64,000 nucleotides of DNA from UBA7672 sp040398465 (GCA_040398465.1 JBBAUA010000012.1:12728-76727); one strand, 5' to 3'. Counted from the stretch's first letter, positions 41,700 to 50,671 are shown. Numbers and translations: made by a program. Notes: generated from the sequence alone by a model not told the origin.

Positions 41700-42893
41700 A
41701 TGGCCGACATCGAGGCATTCCGCACCGAAACCCGCGCCTGGCTTGAGGCCAATTGCCCGGCTTCGATGCGGACCCCACAAGTCGAGGAAGAAGTCGTCTG
41801 GGGCGGGCGCAACCAGAAGTTCGTCAACCCTGACTCCAAGGTGTGGCTTGATCGCATGGCCGCCAAGGGGTGGACGGCGCCGACCTGGCCGAAAGCATAT
41901 GGCGGTGGCGGGCTGTCGAATGCCGAAGCCATCGTGCTCGACAAGGAGCTGAAGCGGATCAACGCGCGCGCGCCGCTGGCGTCGTTCGGCGTCTGGATGC
42001 TGGGGCCGGTGCTTCTGGAGTACGCTACCGAAGAGCAGAAGCAGCGCTTCCTGCCGGACATCGTGGCGGGCAAGACGCGCTGGTGCCAGGGCTATTCGGA
42101 ACCGGGCGCTGGCTCCGACCTCGCGTCGCTGCAGACCAAGTGCGAGGACAAGGGCGATCACTGGCTGATCAACGGTTCGAAGATCTGGACGTCGTATGCA
42201 AACTACGCGGACTGGATCTTCTGCCTCGTCCGCACTGATTTCACGAAAAAGCACGAAGGCGTCTCGTTTGTCCTGTTCGACATGACAAGCCCCGGCGTCG
42301 AGACACGTCCGATCCTGCTGATCTCGGGTTCATCACCCTTCTGCGAGACGTTCTTCACCGACGTGAAGGCGCCGAAGGCGCAGATGGTCGGCGTGCCTGG
42401 CAAGGGCTGGGACATCGCCAAGCGCCTGCTGCAGTACGAGCGCCAGAACATTTCCGCGACCGGGTTCGGATCGGATCGAAATTCCGGGCCGACGCTGGCG
42501 GATATCGCCAAGAAGTATGTCGGCACGAAGGACGGGATCCTTGCCGACGGCGACCTGCGAAGCCGCATCACCCGCTCGATGATGTACGAGCAGGCCTTCG
42601 GGCTGACGATCCAGCGCAACACCGAGATGGCCAAGGCCGGCGCAGATGTTGGCCCGGCGACGTCGATCATCAAGTACGCGGCAGCCAAGATGAACCAGAC
42701 CAAGACCGAGCTGCAGGTCGAGGCGATGGGCTATCAGGGACTTGGGTGGGACGGCGAAGGGTTCAAGCCCGGCGAGATCATGTCCACGCGCGCCATGCTG
42801 CGCGCCAAGGGAAACTCGATTGAGGGCGGCACGTCTGAGGTGAACCTCAATGTGGTTGCCAAGCGCGTGCTGGGCCTGCGGGACCATCAGTAG
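41700..42893 (+). CDS. Acyl-CoA dehydrogenase
   Basis: A 397-residue flavoprotein of the acyl-CoA dehydrogenase superfamily. The three domains are marked by WTAPTWPKAYGGGGLS near 60-75, the flavin-binding CQGYSEPGAGSDLAS near 131-145 and WLINGSKIWTSYA near 156-168. The C-terminal KGNSIEGGTSEVNLNVVAKRVLGL carries the FAD-contact EGGTSE. It oxidises acyl-CoA esters to enoyl-CoA; chain length is not evident. ATG at 41700 has GGGAG six bases upstream. The catalytic Glu cannot be placed with certainty. A second acyl-CoA dehydrogenase lies at 48968-50101. Confidence 0.92.
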   Translation: MADIEAFRTETRAWLEANCPASMRTPQVEEEVVWGGRNQKFVNPDSKVWLDRMAAKGWTAPTWPKAYGGGGLSNAEAIVLDKELKRINARAPLASFGVWMLGPVLLEYATEEQKQRFLPDIVAGKTRWCQGYSEPGAGSDLASLQTKCEDKGDHWLINGSKIWTSYANYADWIFCLVRTDFTKKHEGVSFVLFDMTSPGVETRPILLISGSSPFCETFFTDVKAPKAQMVGVPGKGWDIAKRLLQYERQNISATGFGSDRNSGPTLADIAKKYVGTKDGILADGDLRSRITRSMMYEQAFGLTIQRNTEMAKAGADVGPATSIIKYAAAKMNQTKTELQVEAMGYQGLGWDGEGFKPGEIMSTRAMLRAKGNSIEGGTSEVNLNVVAKRVLGLRDHQ

Positions 42894-43064
42894 GCAGACC
42901 GGTTTCTTCCCAATCTGACGTGGAAGTAAGGTGGCGCCTCCTCGTGCGCGCATTTCAAGACAGGCTTTCACCCGACAAGCGAATTCGGAACTCGTTGCGT
43001 TAACGATCGCTTTTCGGGTGAAATTCGCGTGCTAGGGTCGTCGCTTCTCTCGGTGACCCCGCAC

Positions 43065-44618
43065 ATGACCGTCGTCTTCGTTTCGTATGCCCGTCAGGAC
43101 CGCGACATGGCCCTGAAGCTGGCTGATCGCCTGCGCAAGGCGGCGCCCGCAGGCATGGAGATCACGATCGACGAAGCAGCCGACGGTGAACTGGCCAATA
43201 CAGCCAGCGACTCCTACCGGCTTCCGTATGTGGGACGGCGGCTGAGGAATGCAAACGCGGTCGTTCCGGTCCTGACGCGATCCTACGCGGAATCAGATCC
43301 GTGCTGGCTCGAACTTTCCGCCTCGCTGATGATGGAGAAGGTCGTTCCCATCAGCCTTGACCCCGGGCTGTCGCCCGCGGGCATCAGCTCGATGGTGGCG
43401 AATCAGGACGTCATGTCGATAGCACCCGGCTGGTTCAACAAGGAGCCAGGCGAGGTCGAGGCTTTTGAGACCGCCAAGTTCGAGATGTTCGTTCGCGACT
43501 TGGCGGCCGAGACCGCGCGGCATACGCCGTTCAGCGACTGGCAGCCTGCCGAACCCAGGGAGGTCCGCGCGCTGGCCGGATCACTTGCCAATGCGCTTCG
43601 GCCGCGGCTGTTCCGCCAGACAGGTCTCGCCTGGTCGCCGGGAAGTCTCTCTGTCGTGCAGAAGGAGCGGTTTTTCGCGGCGATCGAGTCGATGACAATC
43701 GCCACGGGCGATGGCGCCTGGGACGTGGCGCGCCGCAGGGCGCTGAAGGCAATGGCCGCCGAGCCCACGCAGCCACGCGTGAGAGCCGAAGCGCTGATGG
43801 GCCTGATCGGCGAGCTGACGGCGCCCACGGATGGCTCGCCTGCAGTCACTGCGTCCGAACCGTGGGAGTTCATCGGCGACTTTGCATTGCCGATCGACCG
43901 CGACATAAGCCGATTTGCCTATACCCGCGCGGGGAAGATTCCGAACGAGCTGCGCAAGATGTTCCAGGTGCTTCGGCCCGGCCGGTCGAAGCGCGGCGCG
44001 ATGTTCGCGTTCGGGACGATGCTCGGGGGCCTCGTCGGCGTCGTTCTGACTTATGGCGGGCAGATGTTGTTCGGCCAGCCGGGCAATCTCGCTGAAGCAG
44101 ATCCGCCGAAACCTGACAATTCAGTCGCGTCGGCGCCCGATCTTGTCCGCCCACTAGCCACAACGCCTGCGCCCGCACTTTCGATGAGCCCGCCCGTGCT
44201 GGCGACGCCGCAAGCCGATCCGCCTCAGGCGTTCCTGCACGGCGCGGCGCCCCCGCTGCAAACTCCGCCGGCGCCGGTTGCTGCGGCCACGTCGCCATCA
44301 CCTTCACCAGCTCCGTCCCCAGCGGCGCCGGCGCGGCCTGCCTTTGCGGTGAGCGCGCGCGGGCTTGAGGCCAGCGTGCTTCTTGAGATGGGGCGCCGCG
44401 ACCTGGATGCAGGCGGGTGGAAGGAGGTTTATGGCGAGGTGATCTCGGTCAATATCAACACGCTTTGCTCGCCGGAAAAATGGGCTGCGGCGGAGGCGGT
44501 GGGGAAGAAGCCGCTCGACCTGATCGATGCGTCGACGCAGCTGACATGGCCGACAGAGACGGATTTCGCGACGCCTTCGCGGCTGCGGGAGTGCCCGGTT
44601 TACCGGATCCCGACCTGA
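43065..44618 (+). CDS. TIR-domain transmembrane protein
   Basis: A 517-residue protein with a TIR-like domain at residues 1-160: VVFVSYARQDRDMALKLADRLRK at the start (positions 3-25), VVPVLTRSYAESDPCWLEL (67-85) and MMEKVVPISLDP. Glu83 in CWLEL sits where NAD-cleaving TIR domains keep their catalytic Glu. A helical linker follows, then one membrane span (about 312-335) and a Pro/Ala-rich stretch (345-430). A 90-residue C-terminal domain, probably outside the cytoplasm, ends the protein. GTG at 43029 would add 12 residues; the ATG is used because the domain begins right there. Its stop abuts the convergent aldehyde dehydrogenase gene. NADase activity or defence is a family inference, not shown by context. 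Confidence 0.75.
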   Translation: MTVVFVSYARQDRDMALKLADRLRKAAPAGMEITIDEAADGELANTASDSYRLPYVGRRLRNANAVVPVLTRSYAESDPCWLELSASLMMEKVVPISLDPGLSPAGISSMVANQDVMSIAPGWFNKEPGEVEAFETAKFEMFVRDLAAETARHTPFSDWQPAEPREVRALAGSLANALRPRLFRQTGLAWSPGSLSVVQKERFFAAIESMTIATGDGAWDVARRRALKAMAAEPTQPRVRAEALMGLIGELTAPTDGSPAVTASEPWEFIGDFALPIDRDISRFAYTRAGKIPNELRKMFQVLRPGRSKRGAMFAFGTMLGGLVGVVLTYGGQMLFGQPGNLAEADPPKPDNSVASAPDLVRPLATTPAPALSMSPPVLATPQADPPQAFLHGAAPPLQTPPAPVAAATSPSPSPAPSPAAPARPAFAVSARGLEASVLLEMGRRDLDAGGWKEVYGEVISVNINTLCSPEKWAAAEAVGKKPLDLIDASTQLTWPTETDFATPSRLRECPVYRIPT

Positions 44619-46025
44619 TCAGCGCATCAGGAATTTCAGCAGGCTTTTTGCGCGCTTGCCGTACGGCGGCGACAGCAGCGTTGCCGAGTTGAAGAATCCT
44701 GTCTTAAACACGGCGCGCTGGTGCGTGAACTGATCGAAGCCCTGCTTGCCGTGATAGGCGCCCCAGCCGCTGGCCCCTACCCCGCCGAATGGCAGGCCTT
44801 CCTGCGCGATGTGCAGCAGCGTGCCATTCACCGTCACGCCGCCGGAATGCGTGCGGTCGAGGACGCGGGACTGTTCGCGGGTGTCTTCGGCGAACACGTA
44901 CAGCGCGAGAGGGTGCGGGTGGGAGTTCACCCAGTCGAGCGCGTCGGCGAGGGAGTCGTAACCGATCACTGGCAGGACGGGGCCGAAGATTTCCTCGCGC
45001 ATCAGAACGGACTCCTGCGGCGCGTCGATGACGACGACGGGCGGCAGGACGCGGCGCGCGCGGTCTGACGGCGCGGGGTGGCGCAGTACTTTCGCGCCGC
45101 CGAGTTCTGCTTCGGTGATGGCGGCTGTCAGGCGATCGAAGGCGCGTTCGTTGATCATGCTCGAATAGTCGGGGCCGAGATCGGGATAGGCGCGGCGCGC
45201 CTCGCCGATGATCATCTCGGCGAACTCGATCGTGCGCTCGCGCGGCACGAGTACGTAGTCGGGCGCGATGCAGGTCTGTCCGGCGTTGATGAACTTGCCA
45301 TAGGCGATCGCCTTAACCGCCTTGTTCATCGAGGCTGATGGACAGACGATGGCGGGCGACTTGCCGCCAAGTTCGAGCGTGGTGGGGGTGAGGTTCTCGG
45401 CGGCGGCGGCGGCAACGCGGCGGCCGATTCCGGTGGAGCCGGTGAAGACGAGATGGTCGAACGGCAGGCGCGAGAATTCGGCGGCGACTTCGGGACCGCC
45501 GAGCACGACGGCGATCTCGTCTTCCTCGAATGTCTCACTGATTGCGCGGTGCAGAAGGTCGCAGAAATTCGGCGTCTGTTCGGACGGTTTGATGATGACG
45601 CGATTGCCGCCGGCGATGGCGTCGACCAGCGGCGAGAGGGCGAGTTGCAGCGGATAGTTCCACGGCGAGACAATGCCGACGATCCCGAGCGGCTCTGGCC
45701 GCACCCAGGCCGAGCCGGGCCAGAAATTGAACCCGACCTCGCGATAACTCGGCTGCATCCACCATTTCACGTTCTTGCGCGCGTGCCGGATGGCGGAGAC
45801 CAGCACCATGGATTCGAGCAGGTCCGTCTCGAATCGCGACCGATTGCCGAAGTCGGCCGAAATAGCGTCGGCGATCGAATCAGCACGTTTCCGGACCATG
45901 TCCTCGAGCTGGTAGAGGCGGTCGATGCGGACGCGGGCGGTGGGCGGACCTTCCTTGCGCTGCGCTGCGCGCTGCAGGTCCAGCAGGCGTGCGGCGTCGG
46001 TCACGTTAAGTGTATGGCCGTCCAT
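44619..46025 (-). CDS. Coniferyl-aldehyde-dehydrogenase-like NAD(P)-dependent ALDH
   Basis: A 468-residue class 3-like aldehyde dehydrogenase. Key residues are visible: GIVSPWNYPLQL near 114-125, the cofactor contacts VIIKPSEQTP and FTGSTGIGRR, catalytic Glu in TTLELGGKSP near 216 and nucleophile Cys in GQTCIAPDY near 250. EEIFGPVLPV, GLPFGGVGASG and the C-terminal hydrophobic tail LLSPPYGKRAKSLLKFL resemble coniferyl aldehyde dehydrogenases. It oxidises an aliphatic or aromatic aldehyde to the acid. Nearby CoA and aromatic-type enzymes (48-50 kb) are compatible with aromatic catabolism. The long repeat copy B lies upstream. Confidence 0.9.
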   Translation of the reverse strand: MDGHTLNVTDAARLLDLQRAAQRKEGPPTARVRIDRLYQLEDMVRKRADSIADAISADFGNRSRFETDLLESMVLVSAIRHARKNVKWWMQPSYREVGFNFWPGSAWVRPEPLGIVGIVSPWNYPLQLALSPLVDAIAGGNRVIIKPSEQTPNFCDLLHRAISETFEEDEIAVVLGGPEVAAEFSRLPFDHLVFTGSTGIGRRVAAAAAENLTPTTLELGGKSPAIVCPSASMNKAVKAIAYGKFINAGQTCIAPDYVLVPRERTIEFAEMIIGEARRAYPDLGPDYSSMINERAFDRLTAAITEAELGGAKVLRHPAPSDRARRVLPPVVVIDAPQESVLMREEIFGPVLPVIGYDSLADALDWVNSHPHPLALYVFAEDTREQSRVLDRTHSGGVTVNGTLLHIAQEGLPFGGVGASGWGAYHGKQGFDQFTHQRAVFKTGFFNSATLLSPPYGKRAKSLLKFLMR

Positions 46026-46124
46026 GTTGCCGCCTGTTCCGTCCGGTTCGAGTTGAGCCTCAGCCTGCGGCAGGATTCAAGCGTCGGAGCCGAAACAATC
46101 GCAGGTTTTGGTGGGTGGCGGTCT

Positions 46125-46741
46125 GACATGCGTTCGCATTCAGGCCGGTGTGAGCCGCCCAGGATGCTGTCTTTCTGGGTCTCCAATTCAGTGGAGGGCC
46201 CGGGGACGCGGGATGCCCCGCGTGATTTGGCGACGCCTGTGAGGCGCTACCGCTAGAAGAAGGTTCGCGGATCCCGCGTCCCCGGCAGTGTGTTGTGCGG
46301 CAGCGCGCGCACGGCGGCCCTGTTTCATAGGCTTGGCGCCATTAAGCTGCCGGCGTGCGGGCCGGCCTGTTCTGGACCCGTCCCCGTAGGCGCCCCGCGT
46401 CTTGTGAACGCAGAGGCTTTTCACGCTCGGCTGCATCCATCCCGCGCCGTTGAACTTCGCGACTGCCCTCCATGCGGGATGGATGCTTGCAGCATCTCAC
46501 AGGTCTGGAGGTGGAGGACCCAGAGGTCTGAAATAGGCCGGACTGATCCGTGCAGCGCGGTGAAAAGTATCCGATCGATACCGGCAAGGTGTGTCCGGAA
46601 TCAGCCGGTTCTGGCGGGGTGCTTTCCTCCTCCGCGCCTGGCGCAGGAGGTGACGCGCAGGCGCGCCCGGCAAATTCGTCTGGTCGCTGCCCCTTCCGTC
46701 TCGCGCATGAAGAACGCGCGATCCACCTCCCCCGGCCTTCG
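46125..46741 (-). repeat. Long dispersed non-coding repeat, copy B
   Basis: Reverse-complement homologue of 28266-28838, about 18 kb away. The 748-base gap between the aldehyde dehydrogenase and DUF599 genes is almost entirely this element. It includes the internal inverted repeat CCGGGGACGCGGGAT/ATCCCGCGTCCCCGG and a terminal stem (CCGGCC/GGCCGG) near 46737-46751. Short in-frame stretches give peptides similar to those in copy A (VAPHRR...PRPRALH), but indels break the frames, so I do not call a gene. Confidence 0.85.
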
Positions 46742-46773
46742 GCCGGAGGAGGAAAGAGGCCGGCGGTCCCGGA

Positions 46774-47460
46774 TCACTTCCCCAGCAGCGAATTGCTGGC
46801 GGCGACGGCGATGAAGCGGGCGCGGGAGTTGAACTGGCGGTTGGCGAGGGCGAACATCACGACGGATGCGGCGATAAGGAAGGTCCACCAGGTGATGAAC
46901 CAGGCGAGGATCGCGATCGCGAGGAAGAAGGCGCGCAGGCCGTGTGTGAACTGGCTCGCGGCGGCGATGTTCATCTCGGCGACCGATTGGGCTGCTTCTT
47001 CCGCGCCTGGCTTTCCGGCTTCGGGCGTCGCGGCGAGCATCACCGCGGAATAGTTGAACAGGCGATAGGCCCAGCCGAACTTGAAGAACGCGTAGGCGTA
47101 GAGTCCCATCAGCACGGCGGTTTTCACATAGAAGGTCGAGCGGTCGATCTGCACATGCACGACGCTCTGCTCGAACGCGCCGATGATCGTGTCGGCGGCG
47201 GTGAGCAGGCCGAAACCCGCGCCGACGGCGAGCAGCGCGGTGGAGGCGAAGAAGGATGTCGCCTGCTGCAGGCCGGTGATGATGTTGGCGTCGACGAGAC
47301 GGATCTCGCGCGCCGCCATCTGGCGCATCCACTCACGGCGCTGCGTCTTCATGGCGGCGGAGAGCGTGTGGCGATGCCAGGGCGATGAATCGATCAGCCA
47401 TCCCAGCAGCCACCAGCCGGCCAGGAAGAAACCAAGTGCTGCAGCGTCGAGCCACGTCAT
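46774..47460 (-). CDS. DUF599 family membrane protein
   Basis: A 228-residue membrane protein matching DUF599. N-terminal WLDAAALGFFLAGWWLLGWLID (first helix) is followed by the cytoplasmic basic loop with MKTQRREWMRQMAAREIRLVDANIITGLQQATSFFAST (positions about 36-73), the signature of the family. Three or four more helices follow, with YAFFKFGWAYRLFNYSAVM. ATG at 47460 has GGGGAG upstream and is preferred to a start 14 codons earlier. Function is unknown for the family. Confidence 0.85.
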   Translation of the reverse strand: MTWLDAAALGFFLAGWWLLGWLIDSSPWHRHTLSAAMKTQRREWMRQMAAREIRLVDANIITGLQQATSFFASTALLAVGAGFGLLTAADTIIGAFEQSVVHVQIDRSTFYVKTAVLMGLYAYAFFKFGWAYRLFNYSAVMLAATPEAGKPGAEEAAQSVAEMNIAAASQFTHGLRAFFLAIAILAWFITWWTFLIAASVVMFALANRQFNSRARFIAVAASNSLLGK

Positions 47461-47546
47461 GGCATGCTCCCCGGGATTGGGGGGGAGCTTCGGGGATTGC
47501 ACGAGTGGTGGCTAGAGGGGGTCTCGATTGAAGCGGGCGGAGCGGA

Positions 47547-47603
47547 GCACGCCCTCGTCCTTCTGGACGGATGCCCAGCATCCTCCTCAGGATGAGGGCG
47601 TGC
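47547..47603. repeat. Short extragenic palindrome
   Basis: GCACGCCCTCGTCCT (47547-47561) pairs with AGGATGAGGGCGTGC (47589-47603) with one mismatch. The arm resembles the outer arm at 10472 and sequences near 53.5 kb. It lies upstream of the DUF599 gene. Confidence 0.7.
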
Positions 47604-47661
47604 TTGAGGTGTTCGCTGCTCTGAAGCGACGGCCGGGCGGAGGCCCAACGGTCCGGAGGGA

Positions 47662-48168
47662 TCAGCCTCTTCCGAGGAAATCCAGCTTGCCGAGCGGGAC
47701 GCCGCTGTGGCGGAGGATCGCGTAGGCAGTGGTGACGTGGAAGAGGAAGTTAGGCAGTGCAAAGCCCGTGAGGAAGGCGAGGCCCTTGAAGGGGATGTCG
47801 CCGCTTGGCGTCTTGAGAACGACGTCACGTTCTTCGGAGCCGTCGACGGCTTCAGCGGGGACGCTTTTCACATAGTCGATCGTCGCCGCGATGCGGGCGC
47901 GGAGATGGTCGATCGTCGTTTCCGTGTCGGGCATTGCGGGGGGCGTGCCGCCGGACAGGCGGGCCATCGCGCCTTTTGCAGAATCGCTGGCGAGCTGGAT
48001 CTGGGACGAGAGCGGGCGCATGTCGGGAGCGAGACGCTGGGTCACCAAAAGATTGGGGTCGAAGCCGCGCGCCTTGGCGTTTTCCTCAGCCTTGACGAGC
48101 AGCTGGTCGAGATTGGTCAGCATGCGAAGGAAAACAGGCGCGCTGGCCTTGTGCATCGAAATCGTCAT
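47662..48168 (-). CDS. DUF1993 family protein (paralogue)
   Basis: A 168-residue DUF1993 protein. It shares RLAPDMRPLSSQIQLASD, the AVDGSEERDVVLKTPSG centre and the diagnostic C-terminus LPNFLFHVTTAYAILRHSGVPLGKLDFL (positions about 136-163) with the copy at 16996-17508. No signal peptide. Probably a DinB-like helical bundle of unknown activity. It is divergent from the isomerase/acyl-CoA dehydrogenase pair. Fourteen Met and His residues near the N-terminus are not conserved with the paralogue. Confidence 0.85.
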   Translation of the reverse strand: MTISMHKASAPVFLRMLTNLDQLLVKAEENAKARGFDPNLLVTQRLAPDMRPLSSQIQLASDSAKGAMARLSGGTPPAMPDTETTIDHLRARIAATIDYVKSVPAEAVDGSEERDVVLKTPSGDIPFKGLAFLTGFALPNFLFHVTTAYAILRHSGVPLGKLDFLGRG

Positions 48169-48297
48169 GGAATGTACCTTGTCCGCGGTCCGTCTGCGTC
48201 TTCAGTCCGCCTGAAAGACGCCCGTCCGCGTGTGGATATGGGAGCGGCATTTCCCGCCGCAATCTGCTAGGACCGAGAATCTGGCGGCGAGGGTCTC

Positions 48298-48915
48298 GTG
48301 AAACTTCAGTTCTGGTTCGAATTTGCCTCGACCTATTCCTACCCGGCCGTGATGCGCGTGGGGAAGATGGCGGCGGCGCGAGGCGTGGAGCTGGAGTGGC
48401 GACCGTTCCTGCTGGGTCCGCTGTTTCATGCACAGCAGGGAATGACGGACAGCCCGTTCAACGTGGTGCCGGTGAAGGGCTCGTACATGTGGCGGGACGT
48501 GGAGCGGACGTGCGAGAAATACGGGCTGCCGTTCAAGCGGCCCGGACGCTTTCCGCAGAACGGGCTGATGGCTGCGCGGATCACACTGTCGCTGCCGCAG
48601 GAGGCGCGGCCGAATTTCGTCAAGGCGGTTTTCCAGGCGAACTTCGCGCACGACCGCGATATCTCCGATCCGCAGATCCTGCATGCTGCGGCGCGGCGGG
48701 CGGGGCTTGATCCGCTCGAAACGCTGGCCGCAATGACGTCCGAGCCGGTGAAGGAGCAGTTGCGCGAGGAGACGGCGGTTGCGGCGGGGCACGGCATCTT
48801 CGGCGCGCCGAGCTTCGTGACGGAGGATAGCGAGTTGTTCTGGGGGAATGACCGGATCGAGGACGCTCTTGATTGGGCGGTGCGCGGAACGCTAAGACCG
48901 AACTCGCAGAACTGA
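48298..48915 (+). CDS. 2-hydroxychromene-2-carboxylate isomerase-like (DsbA fold)
   Basis: A 205-residue thioredoxin-fold protein of the kappa-GST/HCCA isomerase family. LQFWFEFASTYSYPAVMRV at the N-terminus carries Ser/Thr where DsbA has the CXXC, with FEFASTYSY near residues 7-15. LEWRPFLLGPLFHAQQ, FAHDRDISDPQIL and HGIFGAPSFVTEDSELFWGNDRI (the GxPtF..gxelfwGxDr pattern, positions about 162-184) are standard. The family isomerises an intermediate of naphthalene-type degradation using glutathione, but many members act elsewhere. The start is GTG at 48298. It precedes an acyl-CoA dehydrogenase gene by 52 bases, probably in one transcript. Confidence 0.88.
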   Translation: MKLQFWFEFASTYSYPAVMRVGKMAAARGVELEWRPFLLGPLFHAQQGMTDSPFNVVPVKGSYMWRDVERTCEKYGLPFKRPGRFPQNGLMAARITLSLPQEARPNFVKAVFQANFAHDRDISDPQILHAAARRAGLDPLETLAAMTSEPVKEQLREETAVAAGHGIFGAPSFVTEDSELFWGNDRIEDALDWAVRGTLRPNSQN

Positions 48916-48967
48916 CGGACGGGCGCTGCTTCAGGCGTCAAGATCCACACCGGGCGAGGAGACATCA

Positions 48968-50101
48968 ATGCCATTCGTGCTCACCGAAGAGCAGCAGATG
49001 CTGCGCGACAGCGCCAGGTCGTATGCTGCGGAGAAGCTGCCGGTGAGCCAACTGCGTGCGCTGCGCAAGGATGGCAAGTCGTACGATGCGGACTCGTGGA
49101 AAGAGATGGCGGAGCTGGGCTTCACCGGCGTGATCGTGCCGGAGGAATTTGGCGGGTCGGGCTTTGGGTATGTCGGGCTTGGGCAGGTTCTCGAAGCGCA
49201 GGGTCGGACTCTGGCTGCCTCCCCTCTTCTATCGACAGCGATGATCGGCGCGTCGGCTCTGGCGCTGGGCGGGACGCAGTCGCAAAAGGATGCATGGCTC
49301 GGGAAGATTGCGGGTGGCGAGGCGGTCATCGCGCTGGCGGCGGACGAGCGGCCGCATCATGATCCGGCGCATGTGAAGCTGAGCGCGAAGAGGAGCGGTG
49401 CAGGCTACACGCTGTCGGGCGAGAAGCGATATGTGGTCGATGGGGCGGAAGCGGATCTGCTGATCGTGGCGGCGCGCACGTCTGGCGATGCGGGCGACGC
49501 GACGGGGATCACGCTGTTCCTCGTGCCGGGCGATGCGAAGGGCCTGACGCGGACAAGCCTCAAGACGCTGGATGCGCACGCAGCAGCGAATGTCGCTTTT
49601 GCCGGCGTCGAGGTGGGCGCGGATTCAGTGCTGGGCGTGGCCGATGGCGGATACGGGCTGCTGGAGCAGATTCTCGATCGCGCGCGGATTGGCGCTGCGG
49701 CGGAGATGCTGGGCGCGGCGGATGCGGCGTTCGAGATGACAGCTGAGTATCTGAAAGTGCGCAAGCAGTTCGGACAACTGATCGGCTCGTTCCAGGCGCT
49801 GCAGCATCGTGCGGCGATCATGTTCACGGAGCTGGAGCTGACGCGGAGCTGCGTGGCGGCGGCCTTGGATGCGCTCGATCGAAACGCGAACAATATCTCC
49901 GAGCTGGCCTCGCTGGCCAAGGCGCGTGCGGGGGAGACGCTGCACCTGGTTTCGAACGAGACGGTGCAGATGCATGGCGGCATCGGCATGACCGATGTGC
50001 ATGACAGCGGACTCTACATGAAACGCGCACGCGTTCTGGAGGGGCTGTATGGCGGCGAGAGCTTTCACCGCGACCGCTATGCGCGGCTGAGCGGGTACTA
50101 G
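48968..50101 (+). CDS. Acyl-CoA dehydrogenase (second, shorter type)
   Basis: A 377-residue acyl-CoA dehydrogenase family protein. FVLTEEQQMLRDSARSYA opens the helical domain, and ELGFTGVIVPEEFGGSGFGYV is near 49-69. The middle beta domain has an atypical flavin segment: ALAADERPHH where most have a TEPxxGSD phrase. The C-terminal domain shows VRKQFGQLIGSFQALQHRAA and the usual QMHGGIGMTDVHDSGLYMKRA (positions about 340-360). The missing TEPGAGSD and the unclear catalytic base suggest an unusual substrate or a structural subunit of a heteromeric enzyme, as in steroid or cyclic-acid degradation. It is probably cotranscribed with the isomerase gene. Confidence 0.88.
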   Translation: MPFVLTEEQQMLRDSARSYAAEKLPVSQLRALRKDGKSYDADSWKEMAELGFTGVIVPEEFGGSGFGYVGLGQVLEAQGRTLAASPLLSTAMIGASALALGGTQSQKDAWLGKIAGGEAVIALAADERPHHDPAHVKLSAKRSGAGYTLSGEKRYVVDGAEADLLIVAARTSGDAGDATGITLFLVPGDAKGLTRTSLKTLDAHAAANVAFAGVEVGADSVLGVADGGYGLLEQILDRARIGAAAEMLGAADAAFEMTAEYLKVRKQFGQLIGSFQALQHRAAIMFTELELTRSCVAAALDALDRNANNISELASLAKARAGETLHLVSNETVQMHGGIGMTDVHDSGLYMKRARVLEGLYGGESFHRDRYARLSGY

Positions 50102-50124
50102 GTGCACCATCGTCGGGGGGGCAG

Positions 50125-50517
50125 ATGGGCTACGATCTGCACATCACTCGACGGTCATATTGGGCCGGCGATGAGGACGATGTACCGGCGAATGGCCTGA
50201 CGCTGAATGACTGGTTGACCTACGCAAGGAAAGATCCGTCATTGCGCGTTGTCGAAAGCGGCGCCGCTGAAATTAGTTTGTCCGATGGCTCAACGTTGCG
50301 CATTAAAAGCTCCGGCTTAATGGCATGGATTGTACCGGGCCGTGATCCAGAGATCGAGCGCGGGTGGTTTCACTATCGCGACGGCCGCGTCGGCGTGAAG
50401 AATCCCGACAACGCGATGATCCGCAAGATGTGGGCGATAGCGCAGGCTCTCGGGGCCCGTGTTCAGGGTGACGAGGGAGAATCGTACGCCGCTGACAGTG
50501 AGATGATCCGCGGCTGA
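50125..50517 (+). CDS. Hypothetical protein starting MGYDLHITR
   Basis: A 130-residue soluble protein. The opening MGYDLHITRR with ASP-rich WAGDEDDVPANGLTLNDWLTYARKDPSL (positions about 13-40) is a phrase I have seen in small uncharacterised bacterial and phage-associated proteins. The rest is beta-rich with a WFHYRDGRVGVKNPD segment. AT content and codon choice (several TTA/ATT-type codons, GTT GTC GAA AGC) are slightly less GC-biased than in the neighbours, a weak hint of transfer. GGGGGG near 50115 could serve as the ribosome-binding site. No function proposed. Confidence 0.6.
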   Translation: MGYDLHITRRSYWAGDEDDVPANGLTLNDWLTYARKDPSLRVVESGAAEISLSDGSTLRIKSSGLMAWIVPGRDPEIERGWFHYRDGRVGVKNPDNAMIRKMWAIAQALGARVQGDEGESYAADSEMIRG

Positions 50518-50570
50518 CACGCGGTGCGTGCGGATTGAATGACAATCTCGGCGCGCCCCACAAAAAGAAC

Positions 50571-50596
50571 AAGCCGCCCGTTTGAAGGGGCGGCTT
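50571..50596 (-). terminator. Terminator of the fasciclin gene
   Basis: AAGCCGCCC/GGGCGGCTT stem. On the minus strand it is followed by TTCTTTTTG, which makes it an intrinsic terminator for the fasciclin gene; it may also serve the convergent hypothetical gene. Confidence 0.8.
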
Positions 50597-50671
50597 GCCT
50601 CGACGCAGCTCGGAGGAGAGAACGTCACCGCGTCGAAGGGGGAGGACTTCAGACGCTAGATGTGGGTCTGA

